Translations under genes and position numbers: made by a program | Assembly: GCF_050436995.1 (NCBI RefSeq) | Contig: NC_134765.1 | Span: 11,187,501 to 11,251,500, forward strand | Direction of reading: 5' to 3' | DNA from: Anticarsia gemmatalis | Taxonomy: Eukaryota; Arthropoda; Insecta; Lepidoptera; Erebidae | DNA length: 64,000 bases | Notes under the pieces: model-generated | Seen by the model: the letters and a program-made list of their open reading frames with translations, nothing else | Told to the model about the DNA's origin: nothing | Databases searched by the model: none | Part shown: positions 51,401 to 63,529 of the stretch, piece after piece | How the letters are laid out: every line of letters starts with the position of its first letter | How positions within the stretch are numbered: position 1 is the first letter of the stretch

Positions 51401-52846
51401 TCACCGAATGTATTTGACAATTATAAGTGTCTAACCTTCACCTAAATGATTTGATTAATTATTTTTAAAGTTATGGCTTTAAATACATTTTAGAAACGTT
51501 TTTTCCTGCAAACTGTAAGCCTAAATCAGTGAGCCAAGTACAAACGCGTCCATAACGTATTTATTGAGTTGTGAGAGTGCGGTGCGACTTGTGAAGTCAA
51601 TTTATTTAGTTTGTGTGAGTTTTTCACTTGCACCGTTTGTTTCCAGAGTCCGTCGCTGCTCGAGTGGCCGAGCGCTCATCAATGTATAGATCTAAGTTCT
51701 GTTTGGCTTCTGTTGTGGCTTCTTAATACATGGTCGAATGTTTTTAATAGTTTTAGAATAACTTGATAAGCTTATTGAAGTTTTAAGTTTAGTTAAAGTA
51801 TTTAGTTTTTTGGTGCTGTCTAGAAAGTTTGTGAGATTATAACTTTCTTTGTGGTGTTTTAAATTTATATTATACAAAAGAAATACAAAGTAAAATACTA
51901 TAGTAAAAAAAAACAAGTAGTGAAATATAAAGCATAGAATACGAAAGAAACGAAAATTCAAGTAAGTAATACCCGTATGGCGTGAATCCACACCAAAAAA
52001 TTTACACCTGAATCGAACTTACGTCCCCATAACCATGCTGTCAGATAATCCAAACCATCTTCCATACCTGTATTATAATTTAACCTTTCTATAAAACTGA
52101 TAAGCACCATACAATAATATCTAATCTACCTACACCAAGTCTTGAACACCTTAGAGCTAAAGGTCCCACACTGAGACCAGAGTTAAGCTTCTAGTGGTAG
52201 CGGCGACAGGTTAACTACTGCTGACAGTTGGCGCCGTGTAGCGTGTAGCTATCTTGGGGGCTAACTCAGATTACTGAGATTACTAGGGTTTATTGGACTA
52301 TCGGTGAACGGAGATAGGTTATAAATACGATTGTTTTGGTTGATATTGGGTGGTAGAGTAAGGTTAAGTTTGTAAGTGAAACTATTGAGTGTCTTCGCTC
52401 GGGGTTCGATTTTCTTGTATATAATTTTACAAATAGCCTTATGAGAGAGTTGAGTTTTCATAATGCCGTCTCTATCTTGTCGATTTAAACACTGCAAAGG
52501 AATGTGTCGTGTAGTGCCTCTTTTCTAATTTTTGGAAAATAAAGTTATCTATTCGACCCGATGTCCCTCTTTGCTTTCCCACTTATGAACAGTTCTGAAC
52601 AGTTAATTTATCAGGCGGAATTTAGGAAGTGTAATTTTACCTATCGGTTAAGTTATCCGGTACTTATCCATATTCAAGAAACTGGCCTTAGCATTGAGTT
52701 GTGCCCTACTAACGAGTGTTAACAAGTAATCAAAACATCCTAATATTTGTGTGCCATCAGCCGGGCTGGTACTCGGCGCGAGGGCCCTCGGCTCAGATAT
52801 GAATAACTTTCAACAAGTACAACAGCGCGTAACTTTTAACAAGACA

Positions 52847-52869
52847 CCCCCCTCACCCCCCCCCCCCCT
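52847..52869 (+). repeat. C-run
   Basis: acccccctcaccccc followed by more C. Such runs are error-prone in assembly and can form G4/i-motif structures. Confidence 0.75.
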
Positions 52870-55199
52870 ACTCCTCGGTACCTCACCCCTCACGTCTCAC
52901 ACACAGTAAGTTAACACGCTCTCTTTTGGGCCTTGTTTCAAAATCCATTTGTCAAATGTGTGTTCAAGTAATTCAATATTACTTACAACATTTGTGACGC
53001 GTGCTGGCTTTAACGGTGTTGTATAGAACGTAGATACAGGGTTACGTTCCCAGGTTAGGTTACATTTTCATATCGACCAACTATTACATACCGCTGCAGT
53101 TGTTAGTTGGTTACAAAGCCAAGGTTCGATTCTCGGATGAAATGTGTTTCTCTATCACTAATTTCTTAGTAGCAGTACCATTCCTAGGTAACGTTTATTT
53201 ATCTCAACAGGTTTTACTTCGAGTGGGTCATAATGTGTTCGATTGCCGAGACAAGTAACCTTTGTAACGAAAATCTTAGTGAAAATATGCATGCACTAAA
53301 CATTTTGTGGTTCAGCACGCAAGTTGGTGCATCACAAAAGCGTTTAATTTTCGCTACACAATATATCTTGTATAGTGGCTTCACTTTTGATAGAGACTAC
53401 ACACTATGTAGCGTAATTTATATTCGAGATTTATGTTTATTAACTCTCAAAGCCTGGCTACTACAATAGGTTCTTACTGCGGAAGTTATACAATATATAA
53501 ATTAAGATTTTTTTCTCCAATTCTATACCAGTATATATCTATACCGTCACGTCTTATTCACCTTATTATGGGGTTAAGTAAGGAGTTATAGACCAATGGA
53601 CACCACTTGACACGTTCTTTATCATATCGTCGTTTAAGTTCTATCAAGTTCTATCAAGAATTGAAATTTGTCTTTCCTGAAAAGTTGATAAAAATGACTT
53701 ACGTGGTGATAGAACTTAAATGATTATAATACATGATTTTGCTATATAAACCTTCAAACACCTATAGAACAGTCTACATCCTATTACAAACATACAAACA
53801 AACACCGCAATAGAACATTCACTCAATCTCACAATCGAGTAAAAAGCTTATTTCTTTACAGAATATTTCAGTATTTTCGTATAACATTTGTGTAACGCAG
53901 AGTTGAACCGGTAACAGGATATCGCAGCTTATACACAATCTGTCGCGGCGCGCCTTTGACACCGCGGCAACCTGCCGTACCTTACTTATATAGTATAGTT
54001 CAGTATTATAAGTTAGTGTAAGGTGGTGATAAATAAATACATAAATTATGAATGTGACTTAAAATAACGTTAAATAACAAGCTTATAAAATAAATAAGGC
54101 TAGTAAACATTGCCTTCTAAGGACTCATTGAAGGAGAACTAATTGGCAAGGTAACTAACTGAAAAACTTAAATTAGTTGATGAAAGCTTCTTAAGCCAAA
54201 TGAAAGCGATTAACATCCAAGTAACAGTTGTATATTACAGTAAAGCATGTCTTAACTTAACTCAAGACTAAATACCCATTGGCTTAAGAACTATTCATTC
54301 TGTGAGTTTAGTAACAATAAAACTGAAACAACTTCGTTTAATTCTTTCCCCGCAGGTAATCTAGGTAATTGAAAACCAATCCCTGCAAATTGAAACAAAA
54401 CAATCCTAAAACCTAATTCATCACAGATTGAAATAAGAACGTCAATGAGATGTGAAACGAGGCCATCATATCATTTATATTACGATCATATTTAATTAAA
54501 GTTTAGAATAACAACATGCGGAGACGTGCGTTTCGCTCGGCGGCGGAGGCGCGAGTGACAGCGGCGTACCCCCTCCACCCGCGCACCCCACCTTATTGAT
54601 CCCCTTCCCCTCGCCCCACAAGCCCAACCACTATAACTAGACCTACCTCACCCCCTTCCCTACCTGCCCTCTAAGACACTCGCAGATAATTACGTTACAA
54701 ATCTAGAGGTCAGTATAAACTGGTCCACGTCCAGGTAAAGCAGGTAATATTAACATTTTTATATCGAGAGCCACCTTTAAGGCTTCTGTCTTAATAATTT
54801 GTGATAATATTTACATTAAAATTCAGCCACTTGATCCTATTGATGTTATTATGATTTTCAACGTTTATTGTTTGAAGTATAACGACGCGTGGAAAATGAG
54901 AACAATTACCTACTTATACAATTATTATCGTCGAATAGTTAGATAATAATTTGACACTGCGTGATAATATAGTACAGTCACGAACAAGAAATATATTAAC
55001 AGTCTCATATTTTCACGTTTGAAACAATGACATTACAGTGTTTTGTTGACTTCAATAGTATCTCACAGCAGTCGTATTATCATCATACTACTGCATTTTG
55101 CCAGTTTTATTCATAATAGTACGTTTTATAAGACACTGGTCATATGTATGTATATCAGTGATGTCCTGCTATAATGTCAGGTGCGTAGTACTCGAAACC

Positions 55200-55295
55200 G
55201 GCAGTCTTAGATGACAAGATGTATGGATATGAATGAAGCAGGGGAAGTTTGTAAGGATTGTACCAAGTGGCGTTTCTGGTCTCTGCCTACACTTT
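55200..55295 (-). repeat. Dispersed repeat (same family as 41.6 kb)
   Basis: The minus strand reads gtaggcagagaccagaaacg, then acaatccttacaaacttccc and catatccatacatcttgtca, collinear with the 41.64-kb copy. Confidence 0.5.
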
Positions 55296-56094
55296 TGGTT
55301 AAAAGGATGACTTTATGTATGAAACATGCGTTTCTTGTACTCCGTAACCCATAATACGAAGTAAAATTACTCAAGGAAGATACTTTCGCCTCTATCTACC
55401 TCCAAACACACAAGTCGTAATATGAAAGTAAGTCTGTAGCACATTGTTTATTGTAGCACAAGGCTCGCAGTCAGCTTTAGCAATTACGCTTCATAAATCC
55501 CACAGATGTCGCTAATAGCCCATTATATACATTTGATATTATCTTGTACAAGCAAGTGAATGTTTGTATACTAAGCAGATCATGGAGTCTCGAGTTCGAT
55601 GCCCAGTTCAAGCAAAATGCTATTAAGGAATTTACGAAGTTTTTCTGTGGCAAGAGGCACGACCTCCAATGCGTAGTAACAGAAGTAATAAAAATCTAGA
55701 CCCAAATAAGGGTAAGTAACGCTTTGCTAAGCTTTAAGGATGTTCACAGTAATGTCGAAAATGCGAAAGACACTACTATGTCTGTTAACAATGTTTACTG
55801 CTAAACCTCGTTACCAATACATAAAAACAATAATAACAAGTAATTGTTTGTAGTACATTCCGAAAAAGAAAATAGACTGTCTTAAAAAACCGTTGGATCC
55901 CCAGGAATAAGCTAATAACACAAAAATGTTTTCAGTAAGCTAATTAGTCTTCATAAAATCTGACACAGGGCGCTAACATACATTTTCTACGTACATTAAT
56001 GTTCATACATTTTCACATTAAAAACGTCCTTTATGTTCTAATAATATAAATGTGAAAATGTGGATATGTATTACTTAAACATAATAAAATTGCT

Positions 56095-56260
56095 TAAAAG
56101 ATTTTGATATAATTTGGTACACAGATAGTTACGCGGATGAGGTCGGGTCAGAAGCTAGTATTACAAACGCGAATCTTTGAATGTTTGTGACTAAATCACG
56201 GTAGAAAAACTGAACAGATTTTGATGAAATTCGGTACACAGATAGTTATTATCCTGGATA
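56095..56260 (+). mobile_element. Two Helitron-like fragments in tandem
   Basis: A block attttgatataatttggtac, then acagatagt, ends gtcagaagctag at 56158. It is followed by a second block containing attttgatgaaattcggtac and acagatagt. The repetition suggests one fragment next to, or inserted beside, another. Confidence 0.45.
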
Positions 56261-57084
56261 ACACATATGGTTAACCTTTTGCCTCGGTAAATCTTTTTAC
56301 GCGGACAAATTCGCATGCAAAAGTAAGTCTAACGCGCCTGTACCCAAAATAATAAAGTACTTGTTAATTATTCTTATCTGTTTCTAAAGTCATTAATAAA
56401 AGTAAGAGCTTAAGAGTGCTTGTTAATATCAGGCTTGTAGCTTTCAGTAGAGTTTCAGCAAATTTTGTACGTCGTTAATTTTCAGCGGGTTGTATCTTAG
56501 GACTAAAACTATTATTATCTTGCTTCCAATTAGTATAAAAGGTTATCTTTTAGGGATTTTAGATTGTATTATGTAAAACTAGACCTGCTTGTAGGAGTAA
56601 AATTTAGGAAAAATAGTGGTCGTTTAAAACTTTGAAGTAGATTTGATTGATGTGGTCTTCTATTATTTCTATGTAAACAATAAAATCGCTTCAGCGGATT
56701 AAAGATGAAAGGCTGTCTGGCTTTCATCTCAAAACTGAATACAAATATATTATGATAATTATTTATACAACAAAACTGGGTACAAATTATGATAATTGTG
56801 TATATTATTAAGCAATAAATAATTGGTAAGCGCGTATAGTGAATAAAGATGAATTTCAAGAACTAACGACGACAATACAGTGCCATCTATTGAACATATA
56901 AGTAAACTTTTGCCTTTACAAAAAAATCTCAAAACAAACTAGACATAAAACAACTGTTTGAAATGTAACTTAAGCCTATTGATACTGCTCTAATTGGAAA
57001 TAAGCCAATAACAATTATAAAGTACATTATTAGTATTTTCGAATATTGAGACCCTTCTTAAATCAAGTCATGCGTTTGGTACGT

Positions 57085-57245
57085 GTGCTTCGAACGATGG
57101 CCACGGCCAGACTACCGTAGTACGAGTGATTACGGGTCCGTACGAGCGCGGCGTGCCGGGAGCACGTGTGGCGTGCCGGCTGGGACCGTTGCTAGGCAAC
57201 CACACCCCACACTACGACGGGGAAGGGGAGGGGCGAGGCGAGGGG
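57085..57245. other. CpG-rich island in intron
   Basis: A sharp rise in GC and CpG (gcggcgtgccggg, cacgtgtggcgtgccgg) against AT-rich flanks. It includes the X-box and a G-rich stretch near 57220-57245. A frame open through it on the plus strand reads as composition-driven, with no recognisable protein. It is a candidate regulatory region. Confidence 0.45.
57188..57200. promoter_or_regulatory. X-box (RFX-type) motif GTTGCTAGGCAAC
   Basis: An inverted repeat GTTGC-tag-GCAAC that matches the RFX X-box pattern found at ciliary and other promoters. It sits in a CpG-rich patch (57085-57245), about 700 bp upstream of the plus-strand TATA box. Confidence 0.45.
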
Positions 57246-57869
57246 TGGGAATAGTGATGGGGTGCATGTCGATAGTGGGTTGTCGATAGTTGTTGTTATC
57301 GATAAAAAGGATTTTGAAATAATATCAGGAAAGTAATAAATTCACTTTAATTTTTTTGATAGTTTGTTATTTACAACTACAATTTGCAAATGCGATTGTT
57401 CTTTCTATTTGATGTCGGCTCTTTTGATAAAAATGTTTTCATGACAAAGTTACAGTTGATAAATCACCGCCAGATCGGAAATGTTTATCTCATACATAAG
57501 TAACTTGAAAAACCTTAATAACAGCAAAATCTTGTCTTAACATATTGCTTAAGTAATTTGAGAGTGGAAAGAAGTACGGGTGTAACTTATACTTTTTTTC
57601 ACATGCTTAGTTATTTTAAGCCAACATCCAAAGACAAATTTTAACGTGGGATTTTAAATAAGCTTACCGTCTTGTAAACTGTCAATGGATTCTACGATTT
57701 CATTTCATTCCTCTCACAGTTATCGTCATTATGTGCAAATAAGGCTTTAAACAATACTAAAATGCAAAACAACATCTCAAAAATAATCCTCTGCTCCACA
57801 CCCGAATTCTAACAAGCGTGAAAATACAGCAATATAAACGTATCGACACGTTCCCATCACTAGTATCCC

Positions 57870-57880
57870 GCGCATGCGCA
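57870..57880. promoter_or_regulatory. NRF1-like site (GCGCATGCGCA)
   Basis: An 11-bp match to the NRF1/ewg-type palindrome GCGCATGCGC, placed about 50 bases upstream of the inferred start of transcription at 57928. Such sites are usual in proximal promoters. Binding is inferred from sequence only. Confidence 0.4.
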
Positions 57881-57897
57881 CTGTGATATTTCTAGCT

Positions 57898-57905
57898 TAT
57901 ATAAA
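57898..57905 (+). promoter_or_regulatory. TATA box of a candidate antisense promoter
   Basis: TATATAAA on the plus strand, followed 30 bases later by TTCACC with A at 57928, which suits an initiator. An NRF1-like palindrome lies 18 bases upstream at 57870-57880. The flanks are more GC-rich than the surrounding intron. The direction opposes the dystrophin-like gene, so a nested or antisense transcript is possible. No coding exon was found downstream. Confidence 0.5.
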
Positions 57906-57927
57906 CGCGAGGGGCGGCCGTGAATTC

Positions 57928-57954
57928 ACCAGTACCAGCCAAACTTGCGTGAAG
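57928..57954 (+). ncRNA. Possible short non-coding first exon of an antisense transcript
   Basis: From the inferred start (A57928, 30 bases after the TATA T) to a strong 5' splice site GAAG|GTAAGA at 57954/57955. At 27 nt it would be a very short leader exon with no ATG. The alternative is an unspliced transcript in which GTAAGA is chance. A 16-bp hairpin lies about 345 nt downstream at 58271-58307. Confidence 0.25.
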
Positions 57955-58270
57955 GTAAGAAGGTGGAACAAAGAACGTAGATTAAACACAAATAATTAAA
58001 GTTGAAAAATAATAATCGAAAAAAACTTGTTGGGACCATTCTATTAGTTGTTTTTTTACTTTTAGAATGTATCAAAATAAATGTTTTATGTTATTTGTTG
58101 TTAATAGATATGACGGGTGTGATGATGACGAATCTTTTTAATCCGATTGGGTGGTACAAATTGTTTCACTGAATTGATCGCTAACTAGAGGTTATTAGGT
58201 AAGACAAAAGCGAGTTTCGCTTCTGAAATATCGGGTAGCTTTTCAAGTGAAATTTTGACGTACAATCAAT

Positions 58271-58307
58271 AAATTATAGCAAAGGTTTCATACCTTTGCT
58301 GTAATTT
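58271..58307. repeat. 16-bp hairpin with 5-nt loop
   Basis: Arms AAATTA-t-AGCAAAGGT and ACCTTTGCT-g-TAATTT enclose the loop ttcat. The single mismatch would be a G.U pair in one RNA strand. It stands alone, with no obvious sister copy in the window. It lies downstream of the candidate plus-strand promoter. Confidence 0.6.
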
Positions 58308-58577
58308 ACTCGATGTAATTTAATCTACTCGACACTTATACATAGGATGTACAACTGTCATAAATGTATCATAATAAACGGCAGGTAACAAATAGTAAAA
58401 TGTCGAATTGATAAAATTCGAGAAATTTTCAGAAGTAGTGCAAAGTTTCCACTAGTTGCCAATAGATGGCATTACATTGTACAAACTACGGAATACGGAG
58501 GAAAGGAGGCTGTGTATTTAATTTCCTGAAACGGTGACTGAATGAGTAATGTGTTTGACATTTAACATCTCAAGGTC

Positions 58578-58604
58578 AAGTGCGAGTTGCGACAGTGACG
58601 TCAC
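58578..58604 (+). repeat. 27-bp unit with CRE, copy 1
   Basis: aagtgcgagttgcgacag followed by the palindrome TGACGTCA (58596-58603). It is repeated with one change at 59138-59164. A partial copy (aagtgcgagttgc, cgtgacgta) is at 7766-7787, near another CRE. Confidence 0.6.
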
Positions 58605-58819
58605 TACGAAATGATACAATAAGAAGCGATTAATTTTAAATTTAGTTTATGCTTCACGGTAGCCTTGGATTTTTCAGTAGATTTCTTACATTAATGGCTG
58701 TTAAGCTGGTCTGACTTGAAGTCATTACTTCAAGTGACCCCTGTTCTAACTGTCCAAGTATAAACTTTGTGCTCAAATTTACTACAAATGATAGCCAAGC
58801 GTCATTATTATGAACGCAC

Positions 58820-58858
58820 ATCGTCCCACTGCTGGGCAAGGGTCTTCCCATAGCCAAG
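58820..58858 (-). mobile_element. RTE 3'-tail fragment
   Basis: The minus strand contains gacccttgcccagcagtggg followed by acgatgtg, the same 3' signature seen at the ends of the SINEs at 39.8 and 48.8 kb and of the LINE at 26.4 kb. The rest of the element is not recognisable. Confidence 0.55.
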
Positions 58859-59036
58859 CACAGTTTTTATAAAATTAATGCAACTAAAATGCTATGCATA
58901 GATGGGGGCTTCAGTGATTATACTTTTTAAAATACTTACTACATTATATTAAAAACATATGTACGTTAATAAAAAAAAACAATATTCAATGCAGATAAAG
59001 TTGACCGCTTATAAAACATTCAGGAGTGAATGCATG

Positions 59037-59088
59037 AACGAATGAGTGAATGAATGAATGAATGAGTGAGTGAGTGAGTGAGTGAGGG
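59037..59088 (+). repeat. (TGAA/TGAG)n microsatellite
   Basis: gaatgaatgaatgaatgag followed by tgagtgagtgagtgag. It is a tetranucleotide repeat that changes from TGAA to TGAG. Confidence 0.85.
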
Positions 59089-59137
59089 TATACTCGTCAC
59101 TGCAGGCTAAATAACTGATGGTTGACAGGTCACGGCC

Positions 59138-59164
59138 AAGTGCGAGCTGCGACAGTGACGTCAC
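59138..59164 (+). repeat. 27-bp unit with CRE, copy 2
   Basis: aagtgcgagctgcgacag followed by TGACGTCA (59156-59163). It is identical to copy 1 except for one base. The flanks share little beyond aggtca. Confidence 0.6.
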
Positions 59165-59802
59165 ACCACAGCTGATACAACATGTGATGATGGATGTTAG
59201 ATGTCACTAATAAGATGTAATTTAATTATGATCTTATTTATTTTGTGGTTAGTTACGTGAAGGTTTATGAGAATAACATGAGATACTAAATAGTATGAGT
59301 GCAGTATGTTACTACTAAATAATTTACTATTAAACAACGAAACTGAAATAAATTCGCTTAAGAAATATCAACAAGCTTAAAACTGCATGGTCTAATTTCA
59401 ATCGGGATAATTATGATTCAAATTCTTTCAATAATCAAAACCAAATTTTTGATTACAAAACACACACTTAGTAGGTAAAAAAACCAATTAATTTACATGG
59501 TTCAAATCATATAAAGAAATAACCATTTAAGAGTTTCCAAATCATTGCACATATGTATAAAGTAAGGATACTCATATCTGAAACACTCTCTCTCTTACCC
59601 TTGGGGTAAAAATGCGCGCGCTTTACAAAGCATTGTTGCATCCAAATAATGTTTTAGTAAAGATTTCCCTTCACAAAGCCATTGATTAGCGCGTGACGTG
59701 AATACCGCGCCCCCTCTACTGCACCCTACGTGCCTGCTGTCCCCCGGGCCATATTAGCGTGAGGGCTCAAACCATATTTAAATGAGAGTATGAATGAAAA
59801 CA

Positions 59803-59852
59803 ATCGTAGCTTGTGCTACGATGCTCGTAGCTGTTGGCGTAGCGTCGTAGCA
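59803..59852 (+). other. CGTAGC-rich segment
   Basis: Five cgtagc/gctacg cores in 50 bp (atcgtagc, gctacgat, ctcgtagc, gcgtagc, gtcgtagc). It neighbours a GC-rich patch at 59690-59765. Confidence 0.45.
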
Positions 59853-61008
59853 GTTTGATATTGTAATTACTCATATTTTTTAGAATGTTACTTGCTGATA
59901 TTTAAGGATTTAATATTTAAAACTTTGAAAAACCTTAACTAAAATATATATTAGGTATGTACTTGAAAACTTTTTCAATAAATGTATAAAAATACGCTTT
60001 CAATCTGTGTCTATTTCATGGACTTTAGCATAATACTATTAACGATCAAAACTCAGAATAAGTCTTAAATTATGAATCACACAAAATATTGTTTAACCCA
60101 GGATTCAAACCAGATACACTCATTTACATTCTTAAAAATTATTATGTACAATTAATAAGATCATGTTAAAGACACAATAAAAAAATATTCAACACAACAC
60201 AATGTTCATTCATTATTTAATTATCATGGAACACAGGAAAACGTCTCAATTCCGTAACACAAGTAACGGATAAACGATAAGTAGCACTTAATGCCTTCTT
60301 CTTTTGTGCCCTCGCTCAGATTAGCGACGATATCCTCTTGTATTTGTACACAAATGTATTAAGTACTCTCATTATTGATAAACAGAGCCGTAATAAGGAA
60401 CAAAAGAGAGAAATAAGTTATATTTTCTGCTTATGTTTTTCATCAGCATTTCTCGAAAATATGTAGCAGCCGTGTATGTATATTAAAGAATAAAGATTTT
60501 GACTTTTACACGACTTACATCAAGCTCCGAGCAGTAATAATTTAAGATTTTTCAAATACAGTTAGGCTTTGCTCTACCCGAGAATAAAACTTGAGACCTT
60601 AAAATCCAGAGTCATAGTACATCTGTCACCGAAAGCTGCCTTTAATAGAGAACATTACTCATGCACAGTTAAATCGAACTCACTACATTCGCAGCGATCT
60701 AGTGTATAATTGTTCTGCAAAAAAATATTAAAATATTGTAAAATCTAAGAAACCTGCTATATTAAAATATATGTTACAGTTGTACTTAGTTCATTTTCCA
60801 AACACAAGACTGACTTCTGCTTAACTATAACGTTTAAAACAAATGTCAATTAACCACGAGATGATTCTAACATCTAAAAATATATTTTATCAATTTAACA
60901 GTTTCATTTCACGAACGGTATATTTCTAGGAAATTGTTGGCAATTCGTAACCGACCAAGGTGGCATTAAAATGGAGTATAACATTAATATTTTAATCCGG
61001 CGGCACAG

Positions 61009-61024
61009 CTCTCTCTCTCTCTCT
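61009..61024 (+). repeat. (CT)n / GAGA tract
   Basis: Eight CT units, a possible GAGA-factor site, with a further gagagagag near 61700. Confidence 0.7.
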
Positions 61025-63529
61025 GAAGGATAACGATATCATAAAAACAGAGAAAACATTGAAAATAATCCCAATAAAGTGCCCGCGGTTATAGAATAGC
61101 GATGCGGACCGCATCCGATAATATTTCTCTATAGACCTCCATATACATTAGAGTTAAAAGCACTTCTTTGTAATGCTACGTGGAACAGCTTTAGGAATGC
61201 GAATTCAAATATCACGGTAAGTTAAGAGAAATTTAACGCAAGCTTAGACATTCAATATTTTTACACTATTGCATCTAGATTATAATATCAATATGTGCAC
61301 CACTATTAACTAAAGACCTCGCAGTGCAGTATTACGTGACAGTTAAGCATAAAGGCAATTTACGGAATATTATAGCACGCGCCCATATTGTAATGTCTCC
61401 TTTACTTGCACACCTCTTTTTCCTATTTTTTTTAATTTCATTTACTTCCTCCCGCAGCGGCTTGCATTTCTAATCAGACACAGAATGCTACTGGGCTCGT
61501 ACTTTCAGAGCCGCGTAAAAATTACATGTAATACAAGAGCGAGCATTCACCGAAACATGCAAAGTCTCTAATGTATACTGGACATAACAATCGTAAGTAA
61601 GGCCGCGTGTACACCGGCGGAATACTAACGTGTGGCGCCCTCCGGCGGCTCTTAATGATAATACGAGTGCTCGCACGAACGCGCCGCTGTGTCACGTGAG
61701 AGAGAGAGTATTCTACGAATATACGGCTTATATGCGCGGGTAGGCGGCTTTTTTAGATTTATTTGATAATATCTCAGTGATGTATTGTTTTGTGGTCTTT
61801 TTTGCTTTTCATCGAAAATTCTATTGTATACAGGGCATTCTTGACTTTAAGCAGTTGAAATTGCTTTGTTGGGGATGGAGTTTAAGTCTGTGTACAATAG
61901 ATGGCAGTAGCTTAATCTAAGTTAATTTCTTTACAGAAATGTGAGTATAACATGCGTGCACAATTCATGATAAATTTACTACCTTTATGAGAACCATGCC
62001 TGATTTTATGTACTTATGTAATTTTATTATGAGAGAATTACCCAAAACATAACATTGGTCATAGTAGAAATTAATATATCACACAAATAAGATTGAATAG
62101 ACTGAAAAATTAATTCAAACCGGACATTTTCATTAAACACTCTTCATAATTTCATGTAAAACAAACATCTTCATCGTTGTCCTTCGAACAATAAATCATA
62201 ATACGTTACGTTATCTGACCGTAGTCGCGGCGGCATCGTGGCGATGTCGTGGCGGTGTCGTGCCGTCCTCCGAGACACAATTAATTATCATTTTAGAATT
62301 AAAACACAAGTCCTTGCTGTCTACGGGCTTGTGTACACTGGCGGGCCGCAGCGAGCCTATTGTTGCGGCCCGCTCTCACTAGCAATTTGCGGCCCTTTCA
62401 CACTGGCTTATATTGTGCGGTGTTGTATAGGAAATTAGCTATAAATTATGACGTCGTGTTCATAAATACAATATGTATTATGTTAGTTTGGGTTACACTA
62501 TATGTTTGCTGGGCAATATTTTACTGCTTCCGTGTGAACTAGTAATTTGTATTCGTTTACAGTGTTCGAGAATGTTTTATGAAGTTATAAGGTTTTTGGT
62601 AGCTACACTTCTCTGATTGTTTGTGGCGTATTAAATGCTCGTAATATTACCTTCGACATCCCGTTAAACCTATACTCAAAGAGACCTGAGAAGCAATGTT
62701 TTAGCATACTGCAACGATAATCTTTCCAAGCAGACTACGTAATTACGTATCCAAAAAATATTCTAATTTTGCAAAGTACTTTTATAAAAATTATTTTATC
62801 TGACCAAGAATATTGTCAAAATATTTATAAATGGTCTATTCTCACCTTAACTTAAAGTACAAACGCGCCGGTGTACTCTACGCTTTAACTCAATATCTCC
62901 GTGAAGGAAGCGACTTAATGCCATCGGGACATTCAACAGTTACACACAAAAACACACCTTAATTTCATACTTATAGAGTTTAGTTCACTTTGAAGTTATT
63001 AGTGGGTAGGTAATAAATTTAATCTTTTGTCTAATGTTCGTGGAATGATGTAGGTTATGTTTAAAATTAGAGCGCCCTCTGTTGTCCGGACGGTGGAGTT
63101 ATTGCATACTTTCATTATTTATACTAAATTGGATTGTTTCAGTCAATAATAAGTTAAATTGAATACAAATTAATTTAAGAAGCTGACTATGAGATGTTTC
63201 AATGTTCGTATTAGGTACGATTTTTTGGCAGAATATTATATCAGTTTGACACTGAATAAATTAGTAGACTAGACTGCAATATAAAAATAATTTTAGCCAA
63301 GATTCTAAAATCTAGGCCACAGTACAACAAAATCCTCATATCCCCTTACATTTACTAAAGAAATAACAACAATTATCCTTATCTTCGAATCACATTACAA
63401 CAAAACATTGTTTTACTCAAAATACTAAGGACCGAAATCAAACTCCACTCATATGTTTTCAGAGCACCTTAGGTTTACCTTTAAACTGAGTTATATGATA
63501 ATGGTGTAAATAAAGGTGTGTTCACATAC

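Larger units (their letters stand above)
48522..63529 (-). other. Intron between spectrin exons A and B
   Basis: A 15-kb intron on the minus strand. Both borders follow the GT-AG rule (donor GTATGT at the 63.53-kb end, acceptor ttctctcgcag at the 48.52-kb end). It contains a young SINE, a 5S-derived SINE, MITE halves, Helitron-like fragments, CpG-rich islands at 54.5, 57.1, 61.6 and 62.3 kb, and a candidate plus-strand promoter at 57.9 kb. No coding exon of a nested gene was recognised. I see nothing nameable in 49.75-50.4, 53.15-54.5 and 60.0-61.0 kb. Confidence 0.65.

Noticed and set aside
51692..51991. 99-codon minus-strand frame
   Set aside because: F/Y/K/N-rich AT-driven frame, with no domain and no splice context.
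57083..57289. GC-rich plus-strand frame as a protein
   Set aside because: Arginine/glycine/alanine content follows CpG composition, and no domain or splice support was found.
15836..59088. Regularly spaced short repeats as a CRISPR array
   Set aside because: They are microsatellites and dispersed retroelements in a eukaryotic intron, with no repeat-spacer pattern.
56880..61910. Recurring atagatggc motifs (about 56882, 58461, 61900)
   Set aside because: Frequent in lepidopteran DNA generally. Three loose copies here are too few to argue for a module.
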